64,000 bases of DNA. Source: Endozoicomonas sp. SCSIO W0465 (GTDB lineage Bacteria; Pseudomonadota; Gammaproteobacteria; Pseudomonadales; Endozoicomonadaceae). The translations under genes were made by a program, and so were the position numbers. A model generated the notes under the pieces. The model ran no database searches and was not told the DNA's origin. It worked only from the letters and a program-made list of their open reading frames with translations. The stretch is taken from NCBI RefSeq assembly GCF_023716865.1, contig NZ_CP092417.1:4008001-4072000 (forward strand), read 5' to 3'. Shown one piece after another: positions 9,663-17,989 of the stretch (position 1 is the stretch's first letter; every line of letters begins with the position of its first letter).

Positions 9663-11933
9663 TTGCTATCCCCAATCAACGGACAACGGGCAGTCGATAC
9701 GGAACTCTTTCCTCCGCCGGGAAAGACGTCGTTATTGTTTTCGATGCAACATTTACACAAAAAAAATAATAAACGCCTGATAATCTATCAACCTGTCCGT
9801 TGTCTTCAACTGATGTTTCTGATTTTATTGCTCTCGCTGTCCAGTTCATTGTCTGCCGATCCCATTTATCTCAGTGGTGATGAGGCCATCACCGACCTGC
9901 AACTGGTGCCGGTTGATCCACCACCGGACTTTTTTAAAAGTTCACTTCCCAATGAAGAGAGCCCCCTGAAGTGGTATCGCCTGGATATTGAACTATCACC
10001 CTACTCCCCCCATGACTGGTTGATGGTATTCCGCCAGGTTCCCCATAAAAAGCTGGATGTTTTCCTCCCGGTCAACAACGGATACCAACTAAAAAAAATG
10101 GGCATTGATGGTTCACTGTCAGGTAGTGCTCCCAATACAATAAAGCTGGAACTCAAGCCCGGGGAAACAAAAACATGGTACATACGTCATGATCAAATAG
10201 CGCTCAATTCGCTCAATCCTGAGTTATGGCCTTCTCTGAATTATTATGAGACGCTGAACGAACAACAAACCGCCACCAGTTCGATTCAGACACTGCTAAT
10301 CGTTACCCTGATTTTCATCTTTATGACCCTCAGGAAGCGAACCCCAACCCTGTATCTGCTGATCAGCCATATGCTGGCTACCAACATGATGATCCTGATG
10401 TGGGAAGGCGACATTTTTCACACTGTCTCCTGGCTGGTGGGGGATCCGGGACACTGGCTCATTCTGATGACAGCACTGGTGCTGGTTACCAGTATTATCA
10501 GCTATCGATCCCTGGCACTTCTACCGATCCACACCCCCAAAACGGACCGATTGATTATTTCACTAAGCACCGTTGGAATGGCTCTCGTCATTTATGGGAT
10601 CACCTCAGAAATCACCACATCTGAAGCAACGATAAAACTGGCTGGCTATGCACTTCTGGCAAGCTTCACTCTGGTTGTCCTGGCAACTGCCTATTGTCTC
10701 TACAATGGTATTCGTCCGGCAAAAATAACCCTTCCTTCAGCGCTTGCCATGCTCCTTCTACTCTCATGGTCATGGTATACCGACGCATGGCCAAGAAGCT
10801 TACCAACCTACCCTGAACTTATACTCCTCTCTTTTCATGCCGCTCTGCTGCCTCTGTTTTACTGGCATGGCCACCAGCAGAACCTGCATCACCGGATGTC
10901 GGTTAATGCCATCGCTCCTACCAACAGAAAGCGTCGTATATTTGAGACAGCACTCCGGGAACATCTGCAAAACCCGGACTCACCACTCTCAGACAATGAT
11001 ATGATCCAGAGAGTACTGGCGACCTTCGAAGATGTATTACCACGGGTTCCTGCCATGGTACTCTGCCACCAGCAGGATGAATGGCACTTTTCCCTCGGAG
11101 AAACAACTGACTACTCTAAAACCGCTGACAATTTGGCCCAACAGCTTCCCGATATCGGAGACGACTTGCTCAGTGTGATCTCTTCAGGTACTGAAACAAA
11201 AATTAATTTTAAAGACCAGTTTGGAACCATTTACTGGGTATTCCCCCTGAGCATAGATGCCGGGAATAAAGTCCTCATGGTACTGGCCCCCTCCAGACAT
11301 CACCGCAATGCCATAACCTGGCAAACCGCCAGCGATATCAGCAACCATACGTGCACTCTTTTTCAGGCCAATCGACAATCTCTCTTCTGGCAACAACAGG
11401 CCAGACTTGACCCACTGACCGGATTACTGAACCGTCGGGCCTTCTGCCAGGAAGCTGAACCTATTATCCAGGCTTTCCTTAAGCAAGACGCCATTCAACC
11501 ATGCTGTGCCCTGTTTATAGACATTGACAACTTCAAACAACTTAATGACCAGCAGGGCCACAACGCCGGAGACCAGATACTTAAGACAACGGCACTTAGC
11601 TGCCGCAAGTCGCTCAGGCATCAAGACATACTGGGGCGTTACGGGGGAGAAGAGTTTGTTGCATTATTACCCAATACCAAGCCCTGGCAGGCATTTCGTG
11701 TTGCTGAACGAATGAGAATCGCCATTGCCAGTGAACATGCAAAAAACAATCAGTGGACTAACTGTCAGCCCACAACCGTCAGCATCGGTATTTCTGCCCT
11801 GTCCGGAGATGTGAACTCTTTGGGCAGAATAATCGAGGAAGCGGATACCGCAATGTACCAGGCAAAGCAGAAAGGTAAAAACCGGACATCAATCAGCACA
11901 AGCCTCAATGATGTTCGTATTCCACAGCCCTGA
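9663..11933 (+). CDS. Membrane diguanylate cyclase with 7TM-DISM-type sensor and GGDEF domain
   Basis: The protein should make cyclic di-GMP in response to a periplasmic signal. After a long N-terminal stretch and a hydrophobic signal segment (LQLMFLILLLSLSSSLSA) comes a periplasmic DISMED2-like beta domain (about residues 65-180, with WYRLDIELSPYSPHDWLMVF), then about seven membrane helices (205-420), a cytosolic GAF-like region, and a C-terminal GGDEF domain starting at RLDPLTGLLNRRAF. The active site reads GGEEF (residues 661-665), and an inhibitory I-site RHQD lies five residues before it, so it should be active and feedback-inhibited. The TTG start at 9663 has a strong AAGGAGG 8 bases upstream; the later ATG 9744 has none, so I keep the longer form even though it puts about 45 residues before the hydrophobic segment. 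Confidence 0.85.
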   Translation: MLSPINGQRAVDTELFPPPGKTSLLFSMQHLHKKNNKRLIIYQPVRCLQLMFLILLLSLSSSLSADPIYLSGDEAITDLQLVPVDPPPDFFKSSLPNEESPLKWYRLDIELSPYSPHDWLMVFRQVPHKKLDVFLPVNNGYQLKKMGIDGSLSGSAPNTIKLELKPGETKTWYIRHDQIALNSLNPELWPSLNYYETLNEQQTATSSIQTLLIVTLIFIFMTLRKRTPTLYLLISHMLATNMMILMWEGDIFHTVSWLVGDPGHWLILMTALVLVTSIISYRSLALLPIHTPKTDRLIISLSTVGMALVIYGITSEITTSEATIKLAGYALLASFTLVVLATAYCLYNGIRPAKITLPSALAMLLLLSWSWYTDAWPRSLPTYPELILLSFHAALLPLFYWHGHQQNLHHRMSVNAIAPTNRKRRIFETALREHLQNPDSPLSDNDMIQRVLATFEDVLPRVPAMVLCHQQDEWHFSLGETTDYSKTADNLAQQLPDIGDDLLSVISSGTETKINFKDQFGTIYWVFPLSIDAGNKVLMVLAPSRHHRNAITWQTASDISNHTCTLFQANRQSLFWQQQARLDPLTGLLNRRAFCQEAEPIIQAFLKQDAIQPCCALFIDIDNFKQLNDQQGHNAGDQILKTTALSCRKSLRHQDILGRYGGEEFVALLPNTKPWQAFRVAERMRIAIASEHAKNNQWTNCQPTTVSIGISALSGDVNSLGRIIEEADTAMYQAKQKGKNRTSISTSLNDVRIPQP

Positions 11934-12413
11934 GTATTCATCATGATTACACAGGTTAATCATTGTTTAATCACTGCTTTCATCAGATAGGAGGCAGAGG
12001 GGATTTCGGTCCCTGCTTCCCTCAAAAACGAACGATCATTTAGCGCCCTTCATTTTTTCTGTCACCATAAGACAAATAACAGCAATCTTTTCACTCTTGC
12101 TTTTTCAAATACGGCTCTTGGAGATCAGCAAAAAGGTCTGAGATTCCAAAAAGAATCAATTTCCAGAAAATGACTTTAATCATAAAAAATGAGTGTTAAC
12201 CAAGCAATGTAAAATCAACTGTAGGCAAAATAAAAAAAACACTTTTTATAATGAGCAAAAACATTTCAACCATTTGCAAAAAGGAAACGCTTCCCCCTGG
12301 TCAGCAAACGTTTAAAAATCAGAAAGACGATCGTACATTTACATATGACCCGCACAAGGAAAGCCTTATATAATTTTGATAATTTAACTTTCTTCCGTCA
12401 GGTTAACTCGAAA
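11934..12413. other. Non-coding, AT-rich interval with a possible promoter
   Basis: No convincing gene is seen. A perfect TATAAT lies at 12247-12252 inside an A/T-rich stretch (many A-tracts), without a clear -35 box; it could drive the following gene. A weak hairpin with loop TTTCGG lies near 11990-12020, downstream of the GGDEF gene. Confidence 0.4.
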
Positions 12414-13067
12414 ATGTCGAAAGGAACCGGCCTTCATAACAACGCTCCCGATAAGAAAGAGCCACAGAAAAAGAAGCTGGAAAATGTTGACCTGAAACTG
12501 GAAGGACGTGACCTGCGCTGGCTCGAGAAAGTGGCCAGATCGCCGCACCAGGAGCCCTGGAGCGTCACCATACTGCAATACGCCTGGACTGCCGGTCCCG
12601 TCACCCTGATGGCTGCCTATTTTGGTCATTATTTTGCCTACGGGGTCATGATGCCCCTTGAGCGGACTTTTTATTTCCTGGGCTACTCCGTTATCGCCGT
12701 GGCACTGGGTATCGGTTATCGACTGTTTCACAACATGACCCACGGCCGGCAACTGGCGAGAGACCGGATAAATCTCCTCAGCCTGATCGACCAGATTCCT
12801 GAGCTGATCTACCAGGTCCGGGATCTTGGTCAGGTGAATATGCCCGAAGAGCAGCGTCGTATTCATTCTGCGGGCATTCTTCTGCGCAAGCTTGATCTCG
12901 GCCCTGAGTGGGTTTCAACCGCCGTTGAAGATCTGACCGGTAACCAGCAACTGGCCAAACAGGCAGAGCGCATTGAAATATTCCGTCGCGCCGGCCTTTA
13001 CAGCCGTATGCAGGACATTATCGAAGAAGCCAGGGAAGAAACCGATAAGGCGTGGCTCTCTCAATGA
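12414..13067 (+). CDS. Unrecognised protein with two membrane helices
   Basis: I do not recognise the family. The frame is open from 12345; I prefer ATG 12414 (MSKGTGLHNNAPDKKEPQ), giving 217 residues, because the 23 residues before it look non-coding, but neither start has a good ribosome binding site. The N-terminal 55 residues are charged and lysine-rich. Two hydrophobic segments follow (WTAGPVTLMAAYFGHYFAYG and YFLGYSVIAVALGIGY), with a charged helical C-terminal half of about 110 residues facing the same side as the N-terminus. It overlaps the next gene's open frame, so the two are probably co-translated and may act together as a membrane anchor and a cytosolic coiled-coil partner; that is inference. 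Confidence 0.6.
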   Translation: MSKGTGLHNNAPDKKEPQKKKLENVDLKLEGRDLRWLEKVARSPHQEPWSVTILQYAWTAGPVTLMAAYFGHYFAYGVMMPLERTFYFLGYSVIAVALGIGYRLFHNMTHGRQLARDRINLLSLIDQIPELIYQVRDLGQVNMPEEQRRIHSAGILLRKLDLGPEWVSTAVEDLTGNQQLAKQAERIEIFRRAGLYSRMQDIIEEAREETDKAWLSQ

Positions 13068-14391
13068 GAACCACCCACGGACCGCCGAAGCGCTGAAAAA
13101 GCGCCTTAATGGCGTGGTTGCCCGCCCCCACGATGGACAGAAACGGGAGCCTCTCTTTATAGAGCGGATCCTTTCCGCCATAGAGGAAGGCAATGAAAAC
13201 CTGATGACCCTCCACGACGTGGAAGAGATACTGACCCTCTGTTTCGAACTGATCTGCGGCCGGGAAATTGCCTACCTGAAAATTGAGTACACCGGCCACT
13301 GGGACCTTGCCAGGGCCCTGGATAAGCTTGAGGAAGAACGCAATGACCTGCGCATCAGTCGTGCCAGGGTATACTCACGTTTAAAGGCATTAACCACCTA
13401 CCTGAATAACATCGGGATTCCTTCAGAAATTGGCAGTGGTAACGGGCTAAGCACCCACAAGCTGCTGGCCATCGCAACAAAATCCCTGGACAGTCTCAGC
13501 CTTCAGGTTCACGAAGCGCGTCAGCTGACCCTTTCCAGCCCCCAGAAAAAAGGGGCAAAAAAACACCTGTTAACACTGACATCGAAGAGCCAGCAGCTGG
13601 AAAAAGCGCTCCAGATCTACAATGAAAGCCACAGGGCTTACCTGAAACAGGGGCGTGACAGCCTGCAATTAAAGCGCGCCCTGCAGAACTGGCAGAAACT
13701 CTCCAGTAAATATCAGCATCAGAACAATGAAAACCTGAAACGCAGTCTGACCATATCGGAACAGACCATTTTACTGGATGAAGAGGATAAGGCAGAAGTC
13801 ACTCAACGTATTCGGCAATACCTCCATGAGTCACCGGACTTACCCAAAGCCCTGCTTGAAACGCTGCCGACAGGTGAAAACAGCCAGCAAAGCCCGGAAC
13901 AGCAAGACGGTGAAAAAAACCTGACCGAAGCCGTGGCCCGTGATCTTGCCATTGAGATCGCGACCATTCTTGACCCCTACATTCATCTGCACGATCCACA
14001 AATCCAAAGGGCCATCGAAAGTGCCAATGCCATCAGTCTGGCCAATATTGAGCCGGGGATGAGTGCCCGAACCAAAGCCGCCTGGGGAGAAGCGATGGCC
14101 AGCGCCGTGGACAAGAACCTCGCGGCCAGTGCTGAGAAACTGGCACAAAACCTGATCCGTTATTACCGGGTGCCACTGAGTGACCAGACCATTAACTTTC
14201 TGGTGAAAACCTATAATGCCAGCCTGGAAAGGCTGCAGTTTATTGCCCGTTACGAGACACCTCTGAGTGCTTCCTATTCTCTGGATAATGTCTCAGCCAT
14301 GGAAGTTCCACAGCCAAAAGATAACTGGCACATTAACCTTTACAACGCCAAAAAAACCATTACCCGTTTGAGCTTAAAAGGCATGGCATAA
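12973..14391 (+). CDS. Unrecognised coiled-coil-rich cytosolic protein, start uncertain
   Basis: A long, mostly helical protein, rich in K, E, Q and L with heptad-like stretches (for example QLEKALQIYNESHRAYLKQGRDS), and no signal peptide or membrane segment. The family is not recognised. The frame opens at TTG 12973, inside the preceding gene, giving 472 residues. The overlapped part (PAFTAVCRTLSKKPGKKPIRR) does not look like real protein; coding character begins near nt 13064 (ENHPRTAEALKKRL), where no ATG, GTG or TTG is available in this frame. Real options are the TTG at 12973, the GTG at about 13112, or continuation from the upstream gene by frameshifting. The C-terminal 100 residues (YRVPLSDQTINFLVKTYNAS onward) appear globular. 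Function unknown. Confidence 0.55.
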   Translation: MKYSVAPAFTAVCRTLSKKPGKKPIRRGSLNENHPRTAEALKKRLNGVVARPHDGQKREPLFIERILSAIEEGNENLMTLHDVEEILTLCFELICGREIAYLKIEYTGHWDLARALDKLEEERNDLRISRARVYSRLKALTTYLNNIGIPSEIGSGNGLSTHKLLAIATKSLDSLSLQVHEARQLTLSSPQKKGAKKHLLTLTSKSQQLEKALQIYNESHRAYLKQGRDSLQLKRALQNWQKLSSKYQHQNNENLKRSLTISEQTILLDEEDKAEVTQRIRQYLHESPDLPKALLETLPTGENSQQSPEQQDGEKNLTEAVARDLAIEIATILDPYIHLHDPQIQRAIESANAISLANIEPGMSARTKAAWGEAMASAVDKNLAASAEKLAQNLIRYYRVPLSDQTINFLVKTYNASLERLQFIARYETPLSASYSLDNVSAMEVPQPKDNWHINLYNAKKTITRLSLKGMA

Positions 14392-14698
14392 GCAGTGATC
14401 CAAAGCTTACAGTGGTTCGTACTGCCACCCACAGAGCAATAAGCCAAACAGCATGCGGTATACCGAAATCTACCTAATTTTTTACATAAGGTACCATCGT
14501 TTGCTGTTTACTTATTGCCCAGAACCACTATCAATAGCTCGCTGATTTCACCGAAAGCCTTTTTTCACTCAAGGCCATGGGAACCGGAACACTCCCCGAT
14601 TCCCGCCACCCTGATGGGAGCCGCTGGCTGAAGCCACAATTACGTTCTATGATGCAGGTAGCCGGGCGTATCTCCAATTTTATCTATGGAGGAGTCGT
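14392..14698. other. cydA leader region
   Basis: No gene is seen. The stretch should hold the cyd promoter. A strong ribosome binding site GGAGGAG lies just before the cydA ATG. T-rich and TTTAC-type elements near 14480-14515 could be regulator sites, but I cannot assign ArcA or FNR boxes with confidence. Confidence 0.4.
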
Positions 14699-16303
14699 AT
14701 GATTCTGGAAGAAGTCATAGATCTCTCGCGCTTTCAATTTGCCATTACTGCGCTCTATCATTTTCTATTTGTGCCACTGACCATTGGCATGACCTTTATC
14801 CTTGCCATTATGGAATCCGTCTATGTCATGACGGGTAAACAGATCTACAAGGACATGACCCGGTTCTGGGGAAAACTCTTTGGTATCAACTTTGCCGTGG
14901 GTGTCGCTACTGGTCTGACCATGGAGTTCCAGTTTGGTACCAACTGGTCTTACTACTCCCACTACGTTGGCGATATTTTCGGCGCACCACTGGCCATTGA
15001 AGCCCTGATGGCCTTCTTCCTGGAATCCACTTTCGTGGGTATGTTCTTCTTCGGTTGGGACCGGCTAAGTAAAGTACAGCATCTGGCCTGTACCTGGTTG
15101 ATGGCCATCGGCACCAATCTTTCGGCGCTCTGGATTCTGATTGCCAACGCCTGGATGCAGAACCCGGTCGGTGCCGAGTTCAACTTTGAAACCATGCGCA
15201 TGGAGATGACCAGCTTTGCCGACCTGGTGTTCAACCCGGTGGCCCAGGTCAAGTTCATCCATACGGTAGCGGCGGGTTATACCACGGGCGCTATTTTCGT
15301 CCTGTCCATTTCTGCCTACTACCTGCTGAACCATCGCGATATCGGCTTTGCCCGCCGCTCGTTTGCCGTGGCTTCCGGGTTTGGTCTGGCGGCCATTCTG
15401 TCCGTTATTCTCCTGGGTGACGAATCCGGCTATGAGCTGGGCGATGTTCAGGAGGTAAAACTGGCCGCCATTGAAGCGGAATGGGACACCCACCCGGCAC
15501 CGGCCAGCTTCACCGTGATCGGGATTCCTGACCAGGAAAAGATGGAAACCGATTACGCCATCAAGATTCCTTACCTGATGGGCATTATTGCCACCCGCTC
15601 TCTGGATGAAGAAGTGACGGGTATCAAAGACCTGATTGAAAACAAGATCGTCCGCATCAAGAGCGGTATGGTCGCCTATGACCTGCTGCAGAAACTGAAA
15701 AACGGTGAAGACACCCCTGAAAACCGGGCCGCCTTCCTGGAAGTGGTGGACGACCTTGGCTATGGCCTGTTGCTGACCCGTTATACCGATAACATCCCTG
15801 CAGCCAACGATGCAATGATCCGTCAGGCGGCAGAAGATGCTATTCCAACAGTATGGCCACTGTTCTTCTCTTTCCGCATCATGGTTGGCTGCGGCGTCCT
15901 GATGCTGCTGCTGCTGGTGACGGCCTTTGTAAAAACGGCCCGTCGTAATGAATACAAGAGCCGCTTCTTCCTGAAGCTCTGCCTCTGGTCCCTGCCTCTG
16001 CCCTGGATTGCCAGTGAAATGGGCTGGTTTGTGGCGGAATACGGTCGTCAGCCCTGGTCTATATCCGGTATTCTGCCCACCTACCTGTCGGCGTCCACCC
16101 GGACGGTCACTGACTTGTACCTGAGTATTGCCGGTTTCACCCTGTTCTACGGTATTTTTGCCATCGTTGAAGTCTGGCTGCTGGTGAAATATTCCAAACT
16201 TGGCCCAAGCAGCCTGCATACCGGTCGTTACCACTTCGAGCAACAGCAGGCTCTAGCCGATGATGCTTCAGTTTCTGACAGTCCCCTCCAGGGCAAAGCA
16301 TAA
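14699..16303 (+). CDS. cydA: Cytochrome bd ubiquinol oxidase subunit I
   Basis: CydA carries hemes b558, b595 and d and oxidises ubiquinol while reducing O2 at low oxygen tension, in the inner membrane. The N-terminus SRFQFAITALYHFLFVPLTIG contains the heme-ligand histidine; the second histidine is in KFIHTVAAGYTTGA (near residue 185), and the heme b558 methionine in SEMGWFVAEYGRQPW, which is also the GRQPW signature of bd-type oxidases. At 534 residues with an extended hydrophilic loop between helices 6 and 7 (about residues 245-385), it resembles the long Q-loop class found in Escherichia coli. Start ATG 14699 follows GGAGGAG. cydB and cydX follow directly on the same strand, forming one operon. 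Confidence 0.96.
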   Translation: MILEEVIDLSRFQFAITALYHFLFVPLTIGMTFILAIMESVYVMTGKQIYKDMTRFWGKLFGINFAVGVATGLTMEFQFGTNWSYYSHYVGDIFGAPLAIEALMAFFLESTFVGMFFFGWDRLSKVQHLACTWLMAIGTNLSALWILIANAWMQNPVGAEFNFETMRMEMTSFADLVFNPVAQVKFIHTVAAGYTTGAIFVLSISAYYLLNHRDIGFARRSFAVASGFGLAAILSVILLGDESGYELGDVQEVKLAAIEAEWDTHPAPASFTVIGIPDQEKMETDYAIKIPYLMGIIATRSLDEEVTGIKDLIENKIVRIKSGMVAYDLLQKLKNGEDTPENRAAFLEVVDDLGYGLLLTRYTDNIPAANDAMIRQAAEDAIPTVWPLFFSFRIMVGCGVLMLLLLVTAFVKTARRNEYKSRFFLKLCLWSLPLPWIASEMGWFVAEYGRQPWSISGILPTYLSASTRTVTDLYLSIAGFTLFYGIFAIVEVWLLVKYSKLGPSSLHTGRYHFEQQQALADDASVSDSPLQGKA

Positions 16304-16315
16304 GGAGCGAAGACC

Positions 16316-17449
16316 ATGGATTATGAAATTCTCCGATTTATCTGGTGGGTACTGATCGGCGTCCTGTTTATCGGTTTTGCCATTATGGATGGCTACGATC
16401 TGGGTACAGCCAACCTCCTGCCATTCATGAGCAAAAACGACACTGAACGTCGTATCATGATTAATGCGGTTGCTCCCCACTGGGACGGAAACCAGGTCTG
16501 GCTGATCACCGCCGGTGGTGCACTGTTTGCCGCCTGGCCGACCGTCTATGCGACCGCCTTCTCCGGCTTCTACTGGGCCATGGTTCTGGTACTTTTTGCC
16601 CTGTTGATTCGCCCCATGGCCTTTGACTACCGCTCAAAACTGCCTGACCCACGCTGGCGTAATGCCTGGGACTGGGGACTGTTTATCAGTGGCATCGTCC
16701 CATCCCTCGTGTTTGGCGTTGGCTTTGGCAATATCTTTGTCGGCTTCGGCTTTGAGCTGGACGGCTTTATGCGCTCCAGCTTCTCAGGCTCATTCTTTGA
16801 TCTGCTCAACCCATTCTCGCTATTGTGCGGCGTTGTCAGTGCATCCATGCTGACCATGCAGGGCGCAGTCTGGCAGAAAATGCGTTCTGGCGACCCTATC
16901 CGTCACCGTGCGGCTACTGTCGCCCGCTACTCTGCCCTGCTGACCATGGTGGCCTTTGCCATGGGTGGTTTCTGGGTTGCTCACATCAACGGATACCAGG
17001 TCACCAGCATTCTGGACACCAATGCACCATCCAACCCACTGGAAAAAACCGTCATGCTTGCCCAGGGTGCCTGGCTGAATAACTACAGCCAATACCCGAT
17101 CATGATGATTGCCCCGGTGCTCGGCTTCCTGGGCACCCTTGGCGTCATAATCTTCTCCGGCACCCGACAGGATGGGCTTAACTTCACCTGCTCATCACTG
17201 GCACAGGCCGGCATCATCATGACCGCCGGGTTCAGCCTGTTCCCGTTTGTACTGACTTCCAGTACCGACCCATCCTTCAGCCTGACACTCTGGGACGCAA
17301 CCTCAAGCTTTATGACGCTGGCCATCATGACCGGTGTAGCCGTTGTGTTTGTTCCCATCATCCTTGGCTACACCATCTGGTGTTTCTACAAGCTCTGGGG
17401 CCGCATGACCGCTGAGCGCATTGAACAAGAAAGTCATTCACTTTACTGA
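16316..17449 (+). CDS. cydB: Cytochrome bd ubiquinol oxidase subunit II
   Basis: CydB is the second integral-membrane subunit of cytochrome bd oxidase. The N-terminus MDYEILRFIWWVLIGVLFIGFAIMDGYDLG is diagnostic, and the protein has eight or nine hydrophobic helices over 377 residues, the normal length. APHWDGNQVWLITAGGALFAAWP, another conserved block, is at residues 50-73. It starts 12 bases after cydA behind a GGAG-type ribosome binding site (AAGGAGCG) and is followed by cydX after 14 bases. Confidence 0.96.
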   Translation: MDYEILRFIWWVLIGVLFIGFAIMDGYDLGTANLLPFMSKNDTERRIMINAVAPHWDGNQVWLITAGGALFAAWPTVYATAFSGFYWAMVLVLFALLIRPMAFDYRSKLPDPRWRNAWDWGLFISGIVPSLVFGVGFGNIFVGFGFELDGFMRSSFSGSFFDLLNPFSLLCGVVSASMLTMQGAVWQKMRSGDPIRHRAATVARYSALLTMVAFAMGGFWVAHINGYQVTSILDTNAPSNPLEKTVMLAQGAWLNNYSQYPIMMIAPVLGFLGTLGVIIFSGTRQDGLNFTCSSLAQAGIIMTAGFSLFPFVLTSSTDPSFSLTLWDATSSFMTLAIMTGVAVVFVPIILGYTIWCFYKLWGRMTAERIEQESHSLY

Positions 17450-17463
17450 GAGGGAACTGAACA

Positions 17464-17583
17464 ATGTGGTATTTTGCCTGGATCCTTGGTGTGCTTCTGG
17501 CTTGTGCTTTCGGGATTATTAATGTGATGTGGTACGAATTTCATTCAGACCATTTTGATAATGAAATCAATGAGTTAGACTGA
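17464..17583 (+). CDS. cydX: Cytochrome bd-I accessory small subunit CydX
   Basis: A 39-codon gene easily missed by length filters. It starts MWYFAWILGVLLACAFGIIN, the conserved single membrane helix of CydX/YbgT, with the W-Y-(F/A)-W-I-L-G motif, followed by the short cytosolic tail VMWYEFHSDHF. CydX binds CydAB and stabilises the heme centres. GAGAGGGA upstream is a good ribosome binding site, and the position directly after cydB is the expected one. Confidence 0.93.
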   Translation: MWYFAWILGVLLACAFGIINVMWYEFHSDHFDNEINELD

Positions 17584-17594
17584 TAGAAAAAATT

Positions 17595-17621
17595 TTAGGT
17601 TACAATTTGATTGTAACCTAA
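17595..17621. terminator. Perfect hairpin downstream of the cyd operon
   Basis: TTAGGTTACAA and TTGTAACCTAA form an 11-bp perfect stem around a 5-base loop. Poly-A/T (AAAAAATTTT) precedes it on the + strand, so the T-tract is better for - strand transcription; it probably acts in both directions and ends the cyd message. Confidence 0.6.
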
Positions 17622-17989
17622 GCCTCAAAAACGGTACCAAATCGTACCTTCACTGCATTTCGTAGTGAATGTTATACCGGAAAAATGGTACCGTTGCTTT
17701 TGTATCTTTTTGGTACTTCTTCATTTTTGGTAAGCCTATTTTGTGAGCAGGCTTCCTCCCCCCGTTACTATCCTTATGCCAGTTGTACTCCAACAGATAA
17801 AAAACTGACCTCCCCCTTTCCACTTCGCTAAGCACGACTATCGTCTAGCTCTTCTCGTGGGTACAATGATTCGTTATATATAAATTCCTCATTCGAGCTA
17901 TCTGGACCCACGCTCCCCTGCGTCAATAAAAGACAACGGTAAAATCCACGGGCGGTAGCGTACCCGCAGTTTGAAAAAAACATGGCCTT
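17622..17989. other. Non-coding leader of the defence-like operon with GGTAC repeats
   Basis: No supported gene. GGTACC or its half occurs at 17633-17638, 17644-17648, 17687-17692 and 17712-17716, between A/T-rich runs, and a small hairpin TTCACT/AGTGAA lies at about 17650-17670. The arrangement resembles operator repeats but could be chance. TATATATAA-type sequence near 17875 is a possible promoter element. Confidence 0.35.

Noticed and set aside
15065..16243. A 392-codon open frame antisense to cydA
   Set aside because: It mirrors the codon bias of cydA, is rich in H, Q and G as antisense shadows are, and has no family pattern.
17650..17835. A 61-codon - strand frame between cydX and the helicase
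   Set aside because: Basic and compact, but with no ribosome binding site or recognisable motif. I treat the region as leader DNA.
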